This document shows positions 21,449-24,201 of a stretch of 24,201 nt of DNA, in pieces. Under the pieces are notes generated by a model that did no database searches, had not been told where the DNA came from, and was given only the letters and a program-made list of their open reading frames with translations. Each line of letters starts with the position of its first letter. The stretch's first letter is position 1. A program made the translations under genes and the position numbers. The stretch covers positions 1 through 24,201 of the IMG/VR virus record IMGVR_UViG_3300034375_012477; one strand, written 5' to 3'. Source of the stretch: a virus.

Positions 21449-21634
21449 TTAATTTTCCTTCTGTTTATCTGTTTTCTTTTTGGGTTCTTCACCAAAAGGA
21501 TCTTTGCTGTCCGTAGTGCCAGTAGATCGTTCACGGTTAATCTTATCCTTAGCGTAACGGTAAGCAACATCAGCTGCTTGCCGATAACGATTTAGATCAA
21601 ATTCTGCACCTGAATCTTTATTATCTACTGGCAT
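21449..21634 (-). CDS. 61-residue charged protein of unknown function
   Basis: Starts MPVDNKDSGAEFDLNRYRQAADVAY; a single amphipathic helix (RQAADVAYRYAKDKIN) is followed by a disordered Lys/Glu/Thr-rich tail. There is no clear Shine-Dalgarno. The tight spacing to the next gene (2 nt) and the same direction support it. Confidence 0.5.
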   Translation of the reverse strand: MPVDNKDSGAEFDLNRYRQAADVAYRYAKDKINRERSTGTTDSKDPFGEEPKKKTDKQKEN

Positions 21635-21665
21635 TATCTACGCAGAGCTATTGATTTATTTTAGA

Positions 21666-21947
21666 TCAGAAATTGCCCATCATGCCAGCAAGACCTGCGG
21701 CAAAGGTATCGCGCTGACGTGCACGGTTCGATTGAGCAGCTTGACGCATCTTGGAACCTTCCAGGCGACCAAGGAGAGTTTCAAAATCTTGAAGTTCAGC
21801 ACGGCTCATGCCGCCACCGTACTCGCGCTCAGCCTGTTGATCAATAAGCTGCTGCGCTTCTGCTTCGCCCATGCCCTGTGCACGAAGCTGAGCAAGGCTG
21901 GTACGGTTGCGATTAGCAGCCTTAGGAAGATTAATACTGTAAGTCAT
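21666..21947 (-). CDS. 93-residue Gln/Arg/Ala-rich helical protein
   Basis: Starts MTYSINLPKAANRNRTSLAQ and is mostly helical (LRAQGMGEAEAQQLIDQQAERE, then ELQDFETLLGRLEGSKMRQAAQSNRARQ broken by Gly), ending AAGLAGMMGNF. The Gly/Met/Phe end is similar in style to the end of the 175-residue gene nearby (ASMMGAFNF), which hints at a common C-terminal signal or shared role among these small virion-type proteins. No clear ribosome-binding site. No family recognised. Confidence 0.55.
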   Translation of the reverse strand: MTYSINLPKAANRNRTSLAQLRAQGMGEAEAQQLIDQQAEREYGGGMSRAELQDFETLLGRLEGSKMRQAAQSNRARQRDTFAAGLAGMMGNF

Positions 21948-21993
21948 AAAACGTAAAAGCTCTACAAATTAATTTTAATGCACTATTTTTAAT

Positions 21994-22350
21994 TCACCTA
22001 TAAAAAGATGTTAGAAACTCTTGGAAACGACGACTTTTTAAATCGCGGCTCCTGTTTGCACGGTTTCTAGGCTTGGAGCCACCACGGCCACGGCCTCCCA
22101 TAGGACCACGATCATCCACAATGGGACCACGTACGTTTTGTAAGTCGGCTGCGGTCATAGAATCACGGCCTCCCATAGGACCACGATCATCCACAATGGG
22201 ACCACGTACGTTTTGTAAGTCGGCTGCGGTCATAGAATCACGGCCACGGCCTAAAGATACACTAGAGGGAGGCCTGCGGCCACCTCTAACGTTGCTGCCT
22301 CTGTCCCATACAGAACTAGCTTGCGCAGATGTAAAAGGATTAATACGCAT
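21994..22350 (-). CDS. 118-residue Arg/Gly-rich protein with a 25-residue tandem repeat
   Basis: Starts MRINPFTSAQASSVWDRGSNV. The centre holds two identical copies of a 25-residue unit (GRDSMTAADLQNVRGP followed by IVDDRGPMG), coded by an exact 75-bp tandem repeat. The end is very basic (GRGRGGSKPRNRANRSRDLKSRR broken by Lys-Pro). AGGTGG at good spacing before the ATG supports translation. RG-rich proteins often bind nucleic acid; the real function is unknown. Confidence 0.6.
   Translation of the reverse strand: MRINPFTSAQASSVWDRGSNVRGGRRPPSSVSLGRGRDSMTAADLQNVRGPIVDDRGPMGGRDSMTAADLQNVRGPIVDDRGPMGGRGRGGSKPRNRANRSRDLKSRRFQEFLTSFYR
22089..22245. repeat. Exact 75-bp tandem repeat, 2.1 copies
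   Basis: The segment from 22089 recurs at 22164 without a difference over the whole period. The period is a multiple of three, so the reading frame of the RG-rich gene is kept and the protein repeats 25 residues. Confidence 0.95.
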
Positions 22351-22380
22351 TAGCTTAAACCACCTATTTATATTTTAACG

Positions 22381-22908
22381 TTAAAAATTAAATGCGCCCA
22401 TCATGCTTGCAAACATTTGGGAACCACGTTGGATGTTAGCCACCCTTCTATTACCTGCGTTAACAATCTTCTGTAAATCAATTTTTCCTTTGTATTCAGC
22501 TTCTGTTAAAGGGATACGATTATCGACTTCGTACTTTAAACGTTCGGTTGCACCAGCTTCCTGTAATTGGGCAATTGCTTTGCGTGTATCCCATTCGTAA
22601 CCAGTTGTTGCTGAATTAAGTTCAGCTAACGTTGCATCAATACCTTCCTTTTGGTACCCACCAAAACTACTGCCTCCGCCACCGCTGGTAGTGGATCCTG
22701 TTGAAATTGGCTCAACTAATTTAGGTTGATATGCTCCTGTTGCAGCTGCACTTTGAGTTGCAGATGAAAGTTTAATACCTTTATTAGCTGCTTTTGCGTA
22801 AACATCAGCCGTTGAAACGCCTAAATTGTCAGCGATACGTTGGATTTCTCCAGGGCCTAGTTTATTGCCTACGTCTCTTAAAGCTTGACCAATACCTCTT
22901 CCAGCCAT
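22381..22908 (-). CDS. 175-residue helical, Gly/Ser-linked protein, probably virion
   Basis: The N-terminus (MAGRGIGQALRDVGNKLGPG, then IQRIADNLGVSTADVYAKA) resembles a small HTH-like helical bundle. A Ser/Gly linker follows (STGSTTSGGGGSSFGGY). The C-terminal half is helical (IDATLAELNSATTGYEW, then KAIAQLQEAGATERLKYEVDN) and ends QMFASMMGAFNF. AGGAG lies 7 nt before the ATG. I believe similar proteins occur in phage virion modules, but cannot name one. A short palindrome (TTTTAACGTTAAAA) overlaps its stop. Confidence 0.6.
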   Translation of the reverse strand: MAGRGIGQALRDVGNKLGPGEIQRIADNLGVSTADVYAKAANKGIKLSSATQSAAATGAYQPKLVEPISTGSTTSGGGGSSFGGYQKEGIDATLAELNSATTGYEWDTRKAIAQLQEAGATERLKYEVDNRIPLTEAEYKGKIDLQKIVNAGNRRVANIQRGSQMFASMMGAFNF

Positions 22909-22938
22909 TTTTACTCCTGTTAATTAAACTATTTTAAG

Positions 22939-23496
22939 TTAACTACCCATTGCCGCTTTAAGAGCGGTTACATTTGCGGGATTAAATGTAAAAGTACCGC
23001 GCTTAAGGTAACCTTGCTCATCGCGCCCCATGGGTCCATACATTGCTTCAAACAAGTAATCTTGCTCTGTTTTAATCTTACCCATGCCTTCAGGTGATGC
23101 CATGAGTGTATCACCTAAAAAGGCTGAGAAAGCACCTGGATCACTTGGAGAAATGCGGCGGGCTCCAGCAAGACCTTTAAAACTTTCAATCTCATCAAAA
23201 GTAGGTGCGCGACCTAATAAGGTTTCGTAGCTACTCTCAATTAAAGGATCAAGGGAACGATACCGCCCTGGTTTAATAGAACGAGATTTTTTACCAGCAA
23301 GTTTACGCGCTGCTTTCTGTGCTTTGCCTGATTTCCAGCCATACACATCTGCTTCTGCAAGAAAAGAAGCTGCGGCCGATTCTGGAGATTCCTGGCCTAA
23401 TTTAATAGCCTGCTTATAACTTTTAATGAAAGGTCTCTTTCTGCCGCCTTGATAACGACCTAAAATACCTTCGATAATAGATTCATCAGCGTACAT
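22939..23496 (-). CDS. 185-residue basic helical protein, probably virion
   Basis: I chose the ATG at 23496 because GGTGA lies five bases before it; a GTG at 23505 overlaps the upstream stop and is an alternative. The first half is basic (YQGGRKRPFIKSYKQAIKLG, then KAARKLAGKKSRSIKPGRYR). The second half contains SSYETLLGRAPTFDEIESF, which is similar to short YxxLLGR-x-P-x-x-E segments of DUF4214-type repeats, and an end with EAMYGPMGRDEQGY. The role is unknown; the place among other small virion-type genes suggests a structural part. Confidence 0.6.
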   Translation of the reverse strand: MYADESIIEGILGRYQGGRKRPFIKSYKQAIKLGQESPESAAASFLAEADVYGWKSGKAQKAARKLAGKKSRSIKPGRYRSLDPLIESSYETLLGRAPTFDEIESFKGLAGARRISPSDPGAFSAFLGDTLMASPEGMGKIKTEQDYLFEAMYGPMGRDEQGYLKRGTFTFNPANVTALKAAMGS

Positions 23497-23501
23497 GTTA
23501 T

Positions 23502-23975
23502 TCACCCATAGAAAGAACCAGAAGTAAGTCGTGCCATTGCCGGTCCATACTTACCTGCCATCTTGTCAAAACTATCCATCCTTCCTTCAAAGCCCCTTGC
23601 TTTTTTGTAAGCAGGAGAATTCATTAAAGCAATTTCACGTTTGGTGTCTTTAAAATCAAGATACCTAGGAAATTCTTGCGCAGAGAGTTGGCTGCCAAAC
23701 GCATATTCCCTATCTTTCTCCATTTGTTCGCGGGCTGCACTAGCAGCACGAGAACCACCAAATAATTGCCCTACAGTACCAAGTGCAGATAAGGTTAATC
23801 CTGTCCAGCCAACGGGGCCAAGTGCTGCACCTAAACCTGCTAAGCCGCCTGCTGCGCCACCTGCACCGGCTAAGGCACCAGTACCAGAAAGTGCTGCACC
23901 TGCGCCTGCAGCAGAAGGAGCTAACGCAGCAGTACCAAAGCTAGGTGCCATGAAGCTAGGAATTGCCGGAAACAT
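23502..23975 (-). CDS. 157-residue protein with Ala/Gly-rich hydrophobic N-terminus
   Basis: The first 75 residues are Ala/Gly/Leu-rich (AALAPSAAGAGAALSGTGAL, then GLAGLGAALGPVGWTGLTLSALGTVGQLF) and could form a membrane-active hairpin. The remainder is charged and helical (AAREQMEKDREYAFGSQL, then MDSFDKMAGKYGPAMARL). This plan is seen in ejection or internal virion proteins of other phages. GGGAGG lies at proper distance before the ATG, inside the end of the upstream gene. Confidence 0.6.
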   Translation of the reverse strand: MFPAIPSFMAPSFGTAALAPSAAGAGAALSGTGALAGAGGAAGGLAGLGAALGPVGWTGLTLSALGTVGQLFGGSRAASAAREQMEKDREYAFGSQLSAQEFPRYLDFKDTKREIALMNSPAYKKARGFEGRMDSFDKMAGKYGPAMARLTSGSFYG

Positions 23976-23977
23976 AA

Positions 23978-24201
23978 TTAAGCCCTCCCTAAACGTGAAC
24001 GAATGCCAGAACCAAATGCTGGACGGTTACCATAAGCAGCAAATGTACCTGGTAACTGTTGAGTTTGTGCGGCTAAGCTTTGCAACGGAATTGCCCTCAT
24101 TGCATTAATGGTTTGAGGGATTTGACCAATTGCATTAATCCCTGCACCAATTAAGTTTGATTGTAAACCAAACCGTTGCTTTTGTTCACCAATGCGTTTT
24201 A
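23978..24201 (-). CDS. Partial gene, C-terminal end of an unknown protein
   Basis: The frame enters from the right edge and ends with TAA at 23980-23978. The visible 74 residues (KRIGEQKQRFGLQSNLIGAG, later INAIGQIPQTINAMRAIPLQ and a Gly/Arg-rich end SGIRSRLGRA) are Gln/Ile/Ala-rich and helical. Its GGGAGGGCTTAA end also carries the ribosome-binding site of the next gene, 2 nt downstream. The start lies outside the window. Confidence 0.7.
   Translation of the reverse strand, partial: KRIGEQKQRFGLQSNLIGAGINAIGQIPQTINAMRAIPLQSLAAQTQQLPGTFAAYGNRPAFGSGIRSRLGRA

Noticed and set aside
22073-22378. Plus-strand frame with its own tandem repeat opposite the RG-rich gene
   Set aside because: The repeat is simply the complement of the 75-bp duplication; the minus frame has the ribosome-binding site.
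22373-22386. Palindrome TTTTAACGTTAAAA as a terminator
   Set aside because: AT-only arms with no loop and overlap with a stop codon; too weak to support.
1-24201. tRNA genes, CRISPR arrays, insertion sequences and the cyanobacterial HIP1 motif (GCGATCGC)
   Set aside because: None was found on reading the sequence; near matches to HIP1, such as GCGATCGA near 17622, are incomplete.

Overview
The window is part of the genome of a tailed double-stranded DNA phage, almost certainly a cyanophage. The phage identity rests on a large terminase, a portal-like protein, a major capsid protein, two different phage lysozymes, and dense same-strand packing with ATGA-type overlaps. The cyanobacterial host is inferred mainly from an NblA-like gene (the phycobilisome-degradation adaptor), which implies a host with phycobilisomes. 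The virion type (podo-, sipho- or myovirus) cannot be settled here: I see no tape measure, sheath or phage RNA polymerase. No tRNA, CRISPR array or insertion sequence was found.

Layout. Apart from a plus-strand stub at the left end (a small acidic protein and a DUF3310 protein), one HTH gene near 5.3 kb and one HNH gene near 14 kb, everything is on the minus strand and reads from right to left. In that direction: 24.2-20.3 kb holds small virion-type proteins and a putative small terminase; 20.2-18.7 kb the large terminase; 18.7-17.8 kb a membrane/coiled-coil protein, an AbrB-like protein and a Gly/Met-rich protein; 17.8-15.1 kb a portal-like protein and a scaffold-like protein that overlap by 530 nt in different frames; 15.1-14.5 kb an Ala/Gly-rich protein; 14.4-12.4 kb the major capsid gene, split by a group I intron; 12.4-11.1 kb a beta-rich virion protein and a helix-hairpin-helix protein, closed by a strong terminator. 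A second transcription block (11.0-5.9 kb) holds a connector-like protein, an Ala/Pro-rich protein, a short secreted peptide, a GH104 lysozyme and two structural proteins, and ends in a weaker terminator. Next come a truncated tyrosine-recombinase-like gene and a convergent excisionase-like HTH gene, an HNH gene, a 742-residue unknown protein, a conserved basic protein with a second HNH gene joined to its 3' end, a 40-residue basic protein, the GH24 endolysin and finally nblA, which meets the plus-strand DUF3310 gene tail to tail.

Most notable: (1) the major capsid gene is interrupted after its third codon by a group I intron of about 826 nt, whose HNH homing endonuclease is encoded on the opposite strand; (2) an NblA-like gene with an unusual acidic tail sits directly behind the endolysin; (3) four genes, including the large terminase and the endolysin, have an inverted repeat whose 3' arm ends exactly at the start codon; (4) two pairs of genes are overprinted in the +1 frame (portal/scaffold-like and a pair just before the terminase); (5) a recombinase remnant with a substituted catalytic arginine sits beside an HTH gene, suggesting a decayed integration module.
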